Program-made: the position numbers and the translations under genes
Source: an uncultured Granulosicoccaceae bacterium
GTDB lineage: Bacteria > Pseudomonadota > Gammaproteobacteria > CALCKW01
Reading direction: 5' to 3'
DNA length: 64,000 nucleotides
Assembly: GCA_937965695.1 (NCBI GenBank)
Contig: CALCKW010000018.1
Location: forward strand, 62,001-126,000
The notes under the pieces: generated by a model
What the model saw: only the letters and a program-made list of their open reading frames with translations
What the model was told of the DNA's origin: nothing
The model's database searches: none
Shown here: positions 17,260 through 25,647 of the stretch, piece by piece
Position numbering within the stretch: the first letter of the stretch is position 1
Layout of the letters: every line of letters starts with the position of its first letter

Positions 17260-19029
17260 ATGACTTCTTTTCAGCCTACAAGTGATACACCAGCGGACGA
17301 CACAAAGCTCTACAGCGGTGCCGAAATCATCGTGAAGATACTAGAAAGACAAGGAATTGAGATCGTCACGGGAATGCCTGGTGGTGCTGCTCTGCCCTTT
17401 TACGATGCATTGCGTCAGAGTGAAAAAACTCGCCATGTGTTGGCTCGGCACGAACAAGGTGGCGGTTTCATTGCACAGGGAATGTCTCGTGTTCTAGGTA
17501 CTCCTCAAGTATGCCTTGCTACCTCGGGTCCGGGTGCGACCAATTTGCTAACCGCGGTTGCAGATGCTCAGCTGGATTCTATTCCCTTAATCGCGATAAC
17601 GGGCCAAGTACCGCAGCAAATGATAGGTACCGACGCATTCCAAGAGGTCGACACCTACGGTCTCAGCCTGCCCATTACTAAGCATAATTTTTTGGTGCGC
17701 AGCGCTCGCGAGCTATTATATGTGGTGCCTGAAGCTTTCCGCATTGCTTCCTCCGGTAGACCTGGACCAGTATGGATCGACGTGCCCAAAGACGTTCAAG
17801 TAGAACGCATCGCTGTAGAGAATTGGCCAGAAATCTCGACGCCAGACACCCCTGTTCCTGCCGAGCAATCGATTGTAAAAGCGGCTGCCGACATGCTCAA
17901 TGCCGCCGAAAGACCTGTTTTCTACATTGGAGGAGGTGCGGTTTCATCGGTGGGTGCATCAGAAAAGTTAAGAGCGCTCATCGACGATAAAAACCTACAC
18001 GCCGTATCTACCCTGATGGGATTAGGCGTGCTGCCAAGCGACCACCCTCGTGCACTGGGCATGCTTGGTATGCACGGCGCTCTGTACACACATTCTATAC
18101 TTGATCGCGCCGATCTATTGGTCGTCGTGGGTGCGCGCTTTGACGATAGAGCAACCGGCAAAGTGGCTGAGTTTTGTCCTGACGCAAAAGTGATACACGT
18201 TGATATAGACCCTAGCGAACATTCAAAATTGAAGCACGCGCACATCGCCATCAGCGGTGATGTTTCCACCACATTGGATGCCTTGGTGCCGCTAATCGAA
18301 GACAACCCGCGTACAGAATGGGCTTCAGAAATCGCCGACTACCGCAGGCGTATGCCACTGAAAACGCCTGACGTTGATAACCCAACAAGCCCTTACGGCA
18401 TAATCAAAGCAACTTTCGATTCCGCTGGGCCCGATGCAATCGTCACGACCGACGTAGGGCAGCATCAAATGTGGGCAGCCCAAGCGTATCCCTTTAATCG
18501 CCCAAGACAATGGCTCACCTCAGGGGGGCTGGGCACGATGGGCTTTGGATTGCCTGCCGCTATCGGTGCTGCATTGGCAGCACCCGATAAAGCGGTAGTC
18601 TGTTTTACGGGTGACGGAAGCATTTTGCTAAACATGCAAGAGATGGCTACCTTGGTTGAGGAACGCCTGAATGTGAAGATCGTACTACTAGACAACGCCG
18701 CACTCGGCCTTGTCTATCAACAACAATCAATGTATTACGGCGCTAACCACTTTGCCTCTACTCTGCAAGAGGCGCCTGATTTTTCAGACCTCGCTCGCGC
18801 GTTTGGCATTCCTGCGTGGAACCTTGGAAACCTTAGCGCCGATAAAGCGCGAGAGCGGTTGCACGAGGCTTTCGCCGGTGATGGACCAGCGCTGATTCAT
18901 TGCCCGATAGAAGCAGCTGAACAAGTGATGCCAATGGTGCCACCCGGCGGCGCTAACCGTGATGCTATCGACTACGATTCGAAGCCCACAGCTGAACAAG
19001 GAGATCGCGACCATGCTGCAGCCGTATAA
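17260..19029 (+). CDS. ilvB: Acetolactate synthase, large (catalytic) subunit
   Basis: A 589-residue ThDP enzyme that condenses two pyruvates to acetolactate (valine, leucine) or pyruvate with 2-oxobutyrate (isoleucine). The N-terminal domain has VTGMPGGAALPFYDAL and RHEQGGGFIAQGMSR with the catalytic Glu; the middle FAD domain has RFDDRATGKV; the C-terminal ThDP motif GDGSILLNMQEMATLVEERLNVKIVLLDN has the GDG...N pattern. Length is normal. An attenuator sits upstream, and the small-subunit gene overlaps the 3' end by 17 bases. No ilvC follows; a TRAP transporter does. The gene is named ilvB by its valine-type leader, although ilvG or ilvI are equally defensible names. Confidence 0.95.
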   Translation: MTSFQPTSDTPADDTKLYSGAEIIVKILERQGIEIVTGMPGGAALPFYDALRQSEKTRHVLARHEQGGGFIAQGMSRVLGTPQVCLATSGPGATNLLTAVADAQLDSIPLIAITGQVPQQMIGTDAFQEVDTYGLSLPITKHNFLVRSARELLYVVPEAFRIASSGRPGPVWIDVPKDVQVERIAVENWPEISTPDTPVPAEQSIVKAAADMLNAAERPVFYIGGGAVSSVGASEKLRALIDDKNLHAVSTLMGLGVLPSDHPRALGMLGMHGALYTHSILDRADLLVVVGARFDDRATGKVAEFCPDAKVIHVDIDPSEHSKLKHAHIAISGDVSTTLDALVPLIEDNPRTEWASEIADYRRRMPLKTPDVDNPTSPYGIIKATFDSAGPDAIVTTDVGQHQMWAAQAYPFNRPRQWLTSGGLGTMGFGLPAAIGAALAAPDKAVVCFTGDGSILLNMQEMATLVEERLNVKIVLLDNAALGLVYQQQSMYYGANHFASTLQEAPDFSDLARAFGIPAWNLGNLSADKARERLHEAFAGDGPALIHCPIEAAEQVMPMVPPGGANRDAIDYDSKPTAEQGDRDHAAAV

Positions 19030-19327
19030 AGAGCTACCCGACACCGCTCAACGACCCAACACAGTACTACAACTCACGGTGCGGAATCACTCTGGCACTC
19101 TGTCACACGTTGCTGGGTTGTTTGCACGAAGAGCTTTTAATCTAGAGGCAGTATTAGTCTTGCCCGATAAGAATGCAGACACTAGCCGTATGTGGCTAAA
19201 AGTCGCCGAAAGACAACGTCTAAGCCAGGTCGTCAGTCAGTTACAAAAGCTAGAAGATGTATTGAAAGTGGAACATGACCCTGACGGGGATGACATCTTC
19301 GAACGCACCGATGCGGCGATTGCCTAA
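19013..19327 (+). CDS. ilvN: Acetolactate synthase, small (regulatory) subunit
   Basis: A 104-residue single-ACT-domain regulatory subunit. LQLTVRNHSGTLSHVAGLFARRAFNLEAVLV is the ACT beta-alpha-beta start that binds valine for feedback inhibition. The frame opens at 18959, but the ATG at 19013 follows an AAGGAG Shine-Dalgarno by about nine bases and gives the family start. It is short like E. coli IlvN and IlvM, lacking the C-terminal domain of IlvH. It overlaps the ilvB end by 17 bases, so the subunits are translationally coupled. Confidence 0.93.
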   Translation: MLQPYKELPDTAQRPNTVLQLTVRNHSGTLSHVAGLFARRAFNLEAVLVLPDKNADTSRMWLKVAERQRLSQVVSQLQKLEDVLKVEHDPDGDDIFERTDAAIA

Positions 19328-19342
19328 ACGTTTTCAATAAGC

Positions 19343-19376
19343 GTTGCACCGAGCGTAAACTTCGCTCGGCCGCAAC
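19343..19376 (+). terminator. Hairpin after ilvN
   Basis: GTTGC and CCGAGCG (19343-19355) pair with CGCTCGG and GCAAC (19363-19376), a 12-bp stem with small bulges and a seven-base loop. It sits 16 bases after the ilvN stop. No T-run follows, so it may be a Rho-assisted terminator or a 3'-end stabiliser. Confidence 0.5.
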
Positions 19377-19479
19377 AGTATCATGCTGCTGTGTCTATGG
19401 TGCAGCACTTGAAGCCCTGTTTTAGTTTCTCCTAATCGGCTGGTATTTGACTAAGCATCGTCCTGAATCAGCTGAACTC

Positions 19480-19509
19480 CCTGTTGTAAAAATATATTTC
19501 TACAACAGG
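19480..19509. promoter_or_regulatory. Inverted repeat upstream of the TRAP operon
   Basis: CCTGTTGTA (19480-19488) and TACAACAGG (19501-19509) are perfectly complementary around a 12-base AT-rich spacer. A TATTAT -10-like box follows at 19513-19518, and a TGTCATGACA palindrome at 19530-19539. The site lies about 100 bases before dctP and looks like a regulator-binding site controlling transport. The regulator is not identified. Confidence 0.5.
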
Positions 19510-19608
19510 AAATATTATGAGAAAAATATTGTCATGACAGGTAAGATATTGTTACCCCTGCCTATCGTAGGCACTTAAACCATGACGAGATATTTCGGGA
19601 GAAATTTC

Positions 19609-20610
19609 ATGAAACGATTATTAGCCGGTGTGGCTGTCGCTGCGTTCAGCCTTGGTACAACTCAAGCAATGGCTAGCTGTGACGCAGGTGAAATCACCAT
19701 CAAATTCAGCCACGTGACCAACACCGACAAACACCCTAAAGGCATCGCGGCGACTCTACTACAGCAGCGCGTAAACGATGAAATGAACGGTGTCGCTTGC
19801 ATGGAAGTTTTTCCAAACTCGCAACTCTATAACGATGACAAAGTTCTAGAGGCCTTGCTCAATGATGACGTTCAAATGGCTGCACCATCATTGTCTAAGT
19901 TTGAAAAATTCACTAAACAATTCCGTATTTTTGACTTGCCGTTTATGTTCAAAAACATAGATGCTGTCGATGAGTTTCAAAATTCAGATACTGGCATGGC
20001 TATGCTTGATTCTATGCAACGCAGAGGTCTTCAAGGCTTGGCTTTTTGGCACAATGGCATGAAACAGCTTTCCGCCAACAAGCCATTGATCATGCCTTCG
20101 GATGCCTCCGGGTTGAAATTTCGAGTTCAGTCTTCTGATGTTCTCGTCGCACAGATGGAAGCACTGGGTGGCACACCTCAAAAAATGGCTTTCTCCGAGG
20201 TTTATGGTGGGCTACAAACTGGTGTCGTCGACGGGCAGGAAAACACCTGGTCAAACATCTATGGCAAAAAGTTTTTCGAAGTTCAAGATGGAACGACAGA
20301 AAGTAACCACGGCATCATTGACTATATGGTTGTTACATCGGCCAAGTTCTGGACCGGCCTACCAGCAGAGGCGCGCGATCAGTTGGCGACAATTTTGTCT
20401 GAAGTGACCGCGACACGAAACAGTGAATCAACAGCAGTTAATGCATCGGCCAAACAGGCAATCATAGATGCAGGCGGCGTTGTGCGAGAACTAGATGCTG
20501 ATCAGCGTCAGGCTTGGGTCGACGTGATGAAGCCTGTGTGGAGCCAGTTTGAAGGCGACGTGGGTGCAGATAACATAGCAGCGGCACAAGAAATCAACGG
20601 AAAGCATTGA
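19609..20610 (+). CDS. dctP: TRAP transporter solute-binding protein (DctP family)
   Basis: A periplasmic binding protein of about 333 residues. The signal peptide MKRLLAGVAVAAFSLG...AMA precedes the mature start SCDAGE. ITIKFSHVTNTDKHPKG is the typical DctP opening, and LKFRVQSSDVLVAQMEALGGTPQKMAFSEVYGGLQTGVVDGQEN holds the conserved Arg that binds the substrate carboxylate and the VDGQEN helix. The ATG at 19609 is chosen for its GGGAGA Shine-Dalgarno and correct signal peptide; the frame opens 27 bases earlier. The closest resemblance is to C4-dicarboxylate binders, but the ligand is inference. It is followed by DctQ and DctM genes. Confidence 0.92.
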   Translation: MKRLLAGVAVAAFSLGTTQAMASCDAGEITIKFSHVTNTDKHPKGIAATLLQQRVNDEMNGVACMEVFPNSQLYNDDKVLEALLNDDVQMAAPSLSKFEKFTKQFRIFDLPFMFKNIDAVDEFQNSDTGMAMLDSMQRRGLQGLAFWHNGMKQLSANKPLIMPSDASGLKFRVQSSDVLVAQMEALGGTPQKMAFSEVYGGLQTGVVDGQENTWSNIYGKKFFEVQDGTTESNHGIIDYMVVTSAKFWTGLPAEARDQLATILSEVTATRNSESTAVNASAKQAIIDAGGVVRELDADQRQAWVDVMKPVWSQFEGDVGADNIAAAQEINGKH

Positions 20611-20645
20611 TCTATCAGGAGTAACAATTATAAGTTACTCACTAG

Positions 20646-20674
20646 CGGGATCGACTTTCGTCGATCCCGTTTTC
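20646..20674 (+). terminator. Hairpin between dctP and dctQ
   Basis: CGGGATCGA (20646-20654) and TCGATCCCG (20661-20669) form a perfect 9-bp stem with a six-base loop, followed by TTTTC. It is 36 bases after the dctP stop. A partial terminator or mRNA stabiliser here would give more binding protein than permease, a common arrangement in transport operons. Confidence 0.7.
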
Positions 20675-20723
20675 TTTAGCCAGATATCGAAATATCCCCT
20701 TTCTGTCTCTTTGGAGTGCGATC

Positions 20724-21395
20724 ATGCCTCAGCCTAAAACCACAAGCTTTCTCGATTCGATCGAAGAGACTTTGATCGGGGTTATTCTTGGTTTAATGAC
20801 TTTGGTCACTTTTGCCAATGTTGTGACGCGCTACGGTTTCAATAGCAATATTCTTTGGGCTCTGGAAGTTACTTCCATCTTATTTGCTTGGCTTGTTCTA
20901 TTGGGTATTAGCTACTGCATCAAAATAAATGCGCATATTGGCGTTGACGCGGTTCTTAATTTGTTGCCTGCCAGAGCGCGCAAGTCAATTACTGTTTTAT
21001 CCGCAATGTTGTGTATTTTGTATTCCATATTTTTACTCAAAGGAGGCTGGGATTTTTGGTCGAATTTTGCCAACCTTCCCGCTACTACTGGGCGCTGGTT
21101 TCCCACCGGTTTTGAGCAAGACTTCCTCGCCAAAGGCTGGTACGAAACACAAGACGTCGTGATGCCGCAAAGTCTGCAATTTATGAGCGATATATTTAAC
21201 GAAGGTGAGCTTTACGAGAAGATGCCACGGTTAGTACCCTACTTCTTACTACCTGTCGGATTTGCTTTGTTGCTCTTCAGATTTATTCAAGCCACTTTGA
21301 TGATTTGGCGTGATGAACGAGAGCTGCTAATCGTCAGCCACGAGGCCGAAGACGATATGGCAGAAGCTGCAGCCAAACTAAAGAAGGGAGAATAA
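20724..21395 (+). CDS. dctQ: TRAP transporter small permease (DctQ family)
   Basis: A 223-residue membrane protein with about four hydrophobic helices and the DctQ motifs NVVTRYGFNSNILWALEVTSILFAWLVLLG and AHIGVDAVLNLLP. It is about 50 residues longer than many DctQ proteins because of a periplasmic-looking insert (about residues 115-165) between the third and fourth helices. It forms the membrane complex with DctM, whose gene starts four bases downstream. Confidence 0.92.
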   Translation: MPQPKTTSFLDSIEETLIGVILGLMTLVTFANVVTRYGFNSNILWALEVTSILFAWLVLLGISYCIKINAHIGVDAVLNLLPARARKSITVLSAMLCILYSIFLLKGGWDFWSNFANLPATTGRWFPTGFEQDFLAKGWYETQDVVMPQSLQFMSDIFNEGELYEKMPRLVPYFLLPVGFALLLFRFIQATLMIWRDERELLIVSHEAEDDMAEAAAKLKKGE

Positions 21396-21398
21396 ACA

Positions 21399-22772
21399 AT
21401 GGAAATTGCAATTCTCTTTTTGCTTATTATTGCTCTGTTGCTAATCGGAGTGCCTATTGCTGTTGCTTTAGGCTTAAGCTCTATCTTATTTCTTCTTGTC
21501 GCTTCTGAGAGTTCACTCGCCTCTGTAGCGCAGACATTCTTCGAAGCCATGGCCGGGCACTACACCTTGCTCGCCATCCCATTTTTCATTCTTGCTTCCA
21601 GCTTTATGTCTACGGGTGGAGTGGCCAAGCGCATCATTCGTTTCTCCATATCCCTCGTGGGGCATATGCGTGGCGGACTTGCCATAGCAGGTGTTTTTGC
21701 CTGCATGTTATTTGCAGCACTATCTGGATCTTCTCCAGCCACAGTGGTCGCCATCGGAAGTATTGTAATTGCGGGCATGCGTGAAGTTGGTTATAGCAAA
21801 GACTTTGCCGCCGGTGTTATATGCAACGCCGGTACTCTGGGCATTCTGATACCACCTTCCATCGTTATGGTTGTCTATGCCGCTGCCACCGATGTATCAG
21901 TCGGTCGAATGTTTTTGGCTGGAGTCATTCCCGGCCTGCTGGCAGGCTTTATGTTGATGGTCGGTATATATGTTGCGGCGAGAGTGAAAAATCTACCCAA
22001 AGGCGAATGGAAAGGCTGGGGTGAAGTTTTATCGGCAGGTAAAGATGCCGCTTGGGGATTGATGCTAATTGTTATTATTCTCGGTGGTATCTATGGCGGA
22101 GTTTTTACACCAACAGAAGCGGCTGCCGTGGCATCCGTTTACGCCTTTTTTATTGCCAACTTTGTATATAAAGATATGGGCCCTCTTTCAAAAGAGGATG
22201 GCGGATCCATTTCATTGTTTAAGAAACCTTGGGCTTTGATCACAGCTTTGTTTCACAAAGATACAAGAGACACTCTCTTTGAGGCAGGAAAGCTAACAAT
22301 AACCTTACTTTTCATCATCGCAAATGCGCTGATACTAAAGCATGTTCTGACCGACGAACAAATCCCACAGCAAATTGCTCAGGCGATGCTGGGCGTCGGA
22401 ATGAGCACCGTGATGTTTCTCATTATGGTCAATATTATTCTGCTGATCGGTGGCCAATTTATGGAACCATCGGGGCTGATCATCATCGTCGCGCCATTGG
22501 TTTTTCCCATTGCAATGGAGCTTGGTATCAACCCTATCCATCTTGGCATCATCATGGTCGTCAATATGGAAATAGGTATGATCACACCGCCCGTTGGTCT
22601 AAATTTGTTTGTTACTTCCGGGGTGGCAGGTATGCCAATGATGCGCGTTGTCAAAGCGGCATCACCTTGGTTGGCAATTTTATTTGTCTTTTTGATCATG
22701 GTCACTTACATCCCTTGGCTCAGCACTTATTTGCCAACCTTATTCATGGGACCGGAAATCATCACCAAGTAA
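21399..22772 (+). CDS. dctM: TRAP transporter large permease (DctM family)
   Basis: A 457-residue ion-coupled transport subunit with about twelve helices. Key motifs are LLIGVPIAVALGLSS at the start, the SGSSPATVVAIGSIV segment, GTLGILIPPSIVMVVYA and the matching second-repeat EIGMITPPVGLNLFV. A longer cytoplasmic loop around residues 255-300 (KKPWALITALFHKDTRD) is a small insertion relative to short DctM proteins. It uses a sodium gradient to import the DctP ligand. Last gene of the operon. Confidence 0.94.
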   Translation: MEIAILFLLIIALLLIGVPIAVALGLSSILFLLVASESSLASVAQTFFEAMAGHYTLLAIPFFILASSFMSTGGVAKRIIRFSISLVGHMRGGLAIAGVFACMLFAALSGSSPATVVAIGSIVIAGMREVGYSKDFAAGVICNAGTLGILIPPSIVMVVYAAATDVSVGRMFLAGVIPGLLAGFMLMVGIYVAARVKNLPKGEWKGWGEVLSAGKDAAWGLMLIVIILGGIYGGVFTPTEAAAVASVYAFFIANFVYKDMGPLSKEDGGSISLFKKPWALITALFHKDTRDTLFEAGKLTITLLFIIANALILKHVLTDEQIPQQIAQAMLGVGMSTVMFLIMVNIILLIGGQFMEPSGLIIIVAPLVFPIAMELGINPIHLGIIMVVNMEIGMITPPVGLNLFVTSGVAGMPMMRVVKAASPWLAILFVFLIMVTYIPWLSTYLPTLFMGPEIITK

Positions 22773-22798
22773 GTTCTGCAAGCCCATATGCTTATATT

Positions 22799-22823
22799 GA
22801 GGCTTGAGTCATGGTCGAGCCTC
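22799..22823 (+). terminator. Hairpin after dctM
   Basis: GAGGCT (22799-22804) and AGCCTC (22818-22823) form a stem extended internally by a GA/TC pair. A T-run appears only about 17 bases later, so termination strength is uncertain. It lies between the convergent TRAP operon and the FMN reductase gene. Confidence 0.4.
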
Positions 22824-22852
22824 TAGGGAATACAAATTGATTTTTTCTTGAG

Positions 22853-23390
22853 CTATCTCAGCTCTTTCACGCCATTTAAAAGTGATTGCAGCTGTGCGAC
22901 CATGTGGTCGTCCTCAAGCATCTGCTCGCAACTCATTCCACTTCCGATCAACGGGATATCTATACACCCTGGCTCAATGATGCGAGCAGCCATAATCGTC
23001 AAAACCTCTCTCTCGCAAAGCCAGTTGTGCATGATTTGCTCTGGGGGAGGTGTTGATTAGTACCACCGGTTTGTCGACAAACTCTTCACCTGAAACCAAA
23101 TGGTCAAGCAGGTTTTTCATCACACCAGAAATGCCGTGGGCATATTCTGGACTCGCGAGCACCAGCACATCTGCTGACAGCAACTGTTGTTTCAACCGGG
23201 TAAGTGCCGGCGCTGGTTTACTCTCTAAGTCTGGATTGAACAGCGGCAGCCGACCAACTTCGTTATAAATAGTGACCTCAAAATCACTGGTTGCCAAAAG
23301 CTTCAACGCCTGTAGAGCCTGCAGGTTAAGCGATCGGATGCGCAAACTGCCACATACTCCAAGTAACCGTAGAGGCAGATTAGTCTTCAA
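22853..23390 (-). pseudogene. NADPH-dependent FMN reductase, frameshifted
   Basis: A flavodoxin-fold reductase of the SsuE/ArsH type: LLGVCGSLRIRSLN is the FMN phosphate loop and ASPEYAHGISGVMKNLLDHLV the second FMN motif. The first frame stops early at 22974, after LALRERGFDDYG. In another frame the missing C-terminus continues as EVLTIMAARIIEPG to a TAG at 22853. Joining them restores the family's usual length (about 178 residues) and the usual LREVLT sequence. The shift lies in a CT/GA dinucleotide tract at 23006-23014. The start is probably a TTG at 23390, overlapping the acetyltransferase 3' end by 11 bases. It could be a real pseudogene, a slippage site or a sequencing error. Confidence 0.8.
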
Positions 23391-23802
23391 TGAGGCGTAA
23401 ACCCATGCTGACGCAAGCGTCGTCAACAAAACCAAATGAGCGGTAAAATTCTTGCGCTTGAAGGTTATCGGATCGCACCTGCAAATTGATTTTGCAACAA
23501 CCTATCGCCATCAATTTTTGTTTGGCGCTGTCGACTAAAATTCGCCCGATTCCCTGTCCCTGTTTATTGGGTGAAACAGCCATATAATTTAGCCAACCCC
23601 TGTGACCATCATAGCCCGCCATGACGGTACCGCAGATTTCACCGTCTTCGGGATCAATGGCTAGTAGGAACAGTTCGGGCTGAACGTCGAGCTTGCGTGC
23701 GATATCTTTGTAAGGATCATTCCAAGGTCTGAGCAAACCCGCTTGCTGCCACAACAGCACAACCTCTTCACTGTCAGAAGCCACAAATGCACGTATTTCC
23801 AT
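23380..23802 (-). CDS. GNAT family acetyltransferase, YpeA-like
   Basis: A 140-residue GNAT enzyme. The start MEIRAF at 23802 is chosen for its AGGAG Shine-Dalgarno; the frame opens at 23838. LLWQQAGLLRPWNDPYKDIARKL and GTVMAGYDGHRGWLNYMAVSP closely match the E. coli YpeA pattern, and NKQGQGIGRILVD is the acetyl-CoA pyrophosphate loop (QGQGIG). The ending SMGLRLIED also fits YpeA. The acceptor substrate is unknown. It is translated just upstream of the FMN reductase and divergent from the HTH/PBP regulator. Confidence 0.9.
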   Translation of the reverse strand: MEIRAFVASDSEEVVLLWQQAGLLRPWNDPYKDIARKLDVQPELFLLAIDPEDGEICGTVMAGYDGHRGWLNYMAVSPNKQGQGIGRILVDSAKQKLMAIGCCKINLQVRSDNLQAQEFYRSFGFVDDACVSMGLRLIED

Positions 23803-23859
23803 TGCTTGTGTGCTCCTTAAACACGCTATGATGATCACAGGTTATCACACTGAACTTCA

Positions 23860-24741
23860 ATGAATTCATCTCTGATGTCCACCCGTGAAGTGGCCGAATA
23901 TCTCAACCTCAAAGAGCGCAAACTATACGATATGGTTGCGCAGCAACAAATACCCTGTGTTCGCGTGTCGGGTAAATGGTTGTTTCCTCGTGAGCTCATC
24001 GACAATTGGTTGCTGGCCAATCGACACGGCCCAAAAGTCACAGCTTCTGATCGGCGGCCAGGTGTCGTGAGCGGCAGTCACGATCCTTTGCTGGAATGGG
24101 CCCTCAGGGAATCTGGCTGTGGACTCGCGCAACGATTCGAGAGCTCACAAGAAGGGCTAGATTGCTTTGATAAACAGCAGAGCGTGATGACTGGGCTGCA
24201 CCTTCGAGATGCTGAAGGCAACTACAACACTCAGCAGATAGAACAACGTTTCGCTGGCAACCCAGTGGTTCTTTTGCGGTGGGCCCAGCGACAACAGGGT
24301 CTTATTATTCCCGCTGACAACCCGCAGAAAATAGAGTCACTACTTGATGCAGTCAAACATCGTTTTGCGTTGCGCCAAAGTGGTGCAGGTAGTTATCAAC
24401 TACTGCACTCGATGCTGCGAGAAAAAGGCGTTGCGATGAACCTCAGTGAGCATGCTGCCGGTATTTTCCGCAGTGAACAAGATGCGGCACTCGCCGTCGC
24501 CGAAGGAACAGCCGATGTAAGTATGGGCCTGGCAACAGTAGCAAAACAATTGCGTTTGGGCTTCATTCCATTGGCTGATGAGCAGTTCGATTTAATGATC
24601 TGGCGCCAAGAATTTTTTGAAGATGCACTTCAGTGTTTCTTTACTTTTTGCCGTGGCCAAGAGTTTGCCACCAGAGCTGAGCAGTTAGGTGGCTACAATT
24701 TGAGCGAGCATTTGAGCATTCGTTACAACAGCACCGTATAA
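23860..24741 (+). CDS. Excisionase-type HTH regulator with PBP-like domain
   Basis: A 293-residue protein with two parts. Residues about 6-52 form an excisionase/MerR-like helix-turn-helix (STREVAEYLNLKERKLYDMV...VSGKWLFPRELIDNWL). Residues about 75-285 form a periplasmic-binding-protein-like domain of the type that follows such HTHs in one-component molybdate or tungstate regulators; FALRQSGAGSYQLLHSML is its ligand-loop signature. It has no signal peptide, so it senses a cytoplasmic ligand, whose identity is not known. It is 34 bases upstream of ttcA on the same strand; whether they are co-transcribed by design is unclear. Confidence 0.82.
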   Translation: MNSSLMSTREVAEYLNLKERKLYDMVAQQQIPCVRVSGKWLFPRELIDNWLLANRHGPKVTASDRRPGVVSGSHDPLLEWALRESGCGLAQRFESSQEGLDCFDKQQSVMTGLHLRDAEGNYNTQQIEQRFAGNPVVLLRWAQRQQGLIIPADNPQKIESLLDAVKHRFALRQSGAGSYQLLHSMLREKGVAMNLSEHAAGIFRSEQDAALAVAEGTADVSMGLATVAKQLRLGFIPLADEQFDLMIWRQEFFEDALQCFFTFCRGQEFATRAEQLGGYNLSEHLSIRYNSTV

Positions 24742-24775
24742 TACTCGGCAGATCTCAACTCAATGATATAAGACG

Positions 24776-25615
24776 ATGAGCCAAGAGCCTGGCACCACAG
24801 ATAGCACTAACTTCAACCGTTTGGAACGCAGATTGATGCGTGAGAGCGGTTCCGCCATCCAAGACTTCAATATGATCGAAGACGGTGACAAGGTACTGGT
24901 TTGCCTTTCTGGCGGCAAAGACTCTTACACCATGCTCGATCTACTCATGCAACATCAGCGCCGCGCGCCGATAGACTTTGAATTGATTGCTATGAACTTA
25001 GATCAACGTCAGCCGGGCTTCCCCGTCGACATTCTGCCTGCATATTTAGACGAGCTAGGCATTAAATACCATATAGAAGTCGAAGACACATATTCCGTCG
25101 TAGTCGACAAAATTCCCGCGGGCAAGACCATGTGCTCACTGTGCTCTCGTCTGCGTCGAGGAATAATCTACCGCGTCGCCAAAGAGATGGGTATCAACAA
25201 AATTGCACTTGGGCACCACCGTGACGATATTCTAGAAACCTTTTTCCTGAATTTTTTTCACGGTGGTAGATTAAAAGCCATGCCGCCGAAGCTGTTGAGT
25301 GACAACAGAGAAAACGTCGTGATACGTCCACTGGCCTATTGCCAAGAGGATGATATTTCACGCTATGCTCGTGCAAAAAAGTACCCTATTATTCCCTGCA
25401 ACCTGTGTGGATCTCAAATCAACTTACAGCGCAAAGTGGTGAAATCAATGCTCGCTGAATGGGAGAAAGTTCAACCAGGAAGAAGCGGAATCATGTTTCG
25501 CGCGTTGCAAAATACGTCGCCTTCACACCTGCTCGACAAAGAACTGTTCGATTTTAAAAGCTTGAGCCAAGCACACAATCTTAATGAACTCGACACAGTC
25601 TTTGACCCACATTGA
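24776..25615 (+). CDS. ttcA: tRNA 2-thiocytidine(32) synthetase TtcA
   Basis: A 279-residue ATP-dependent tRNA thiolase that makes s2C32 using a [4Fe-4S] cluster. The PP-loop [14 protein letters not shown] lies near residue 45. The cluster cysteines are in [12 protein letters not shown] (CxxC) and the partner Cys in [29 protein letters not shown] is the conserved adenylate-site helix. Length agrees with the short TtcA group. It follows the HTH/PBP gene by 34 bases and is convergent with the histidine kinase. Confidence 0.96.
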   Translation: MSQEPGTTDSTNFNRLERRLMRESGSAIQDFNMIEDGDKVLVCLSGGKDSYTMLDLLMQHQRRAPIDFELIAMNLDQRQPGFPVDILPAYLDELGIKYHIEVEDTYSVVVDKIPAGKTMCSLCSRLRRGIIYRVAKEMGINKIALGHHRDDILETFFLNFFHGGRLKAMPPKLLSDNRENVVIRPLAYCQEDDISRYARAKKYPIIPCNLCGSQINLQRKVVKSMLAEWEKVQPGRSGIMFRALQNTSPSHLLDKELFDFKSLSQAHNLNELDTVFDPH

Positions 25616-25647
25616 TTGCTTTGCTACTGGCGTAATAAACCTTGTAC

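Noticed and set aside
17922-18305. 127-codon frame antisense to ilvB
   Set aside because: It is a shadow of the well-supported ilvB frame, as are the other antisense frames in that gene.
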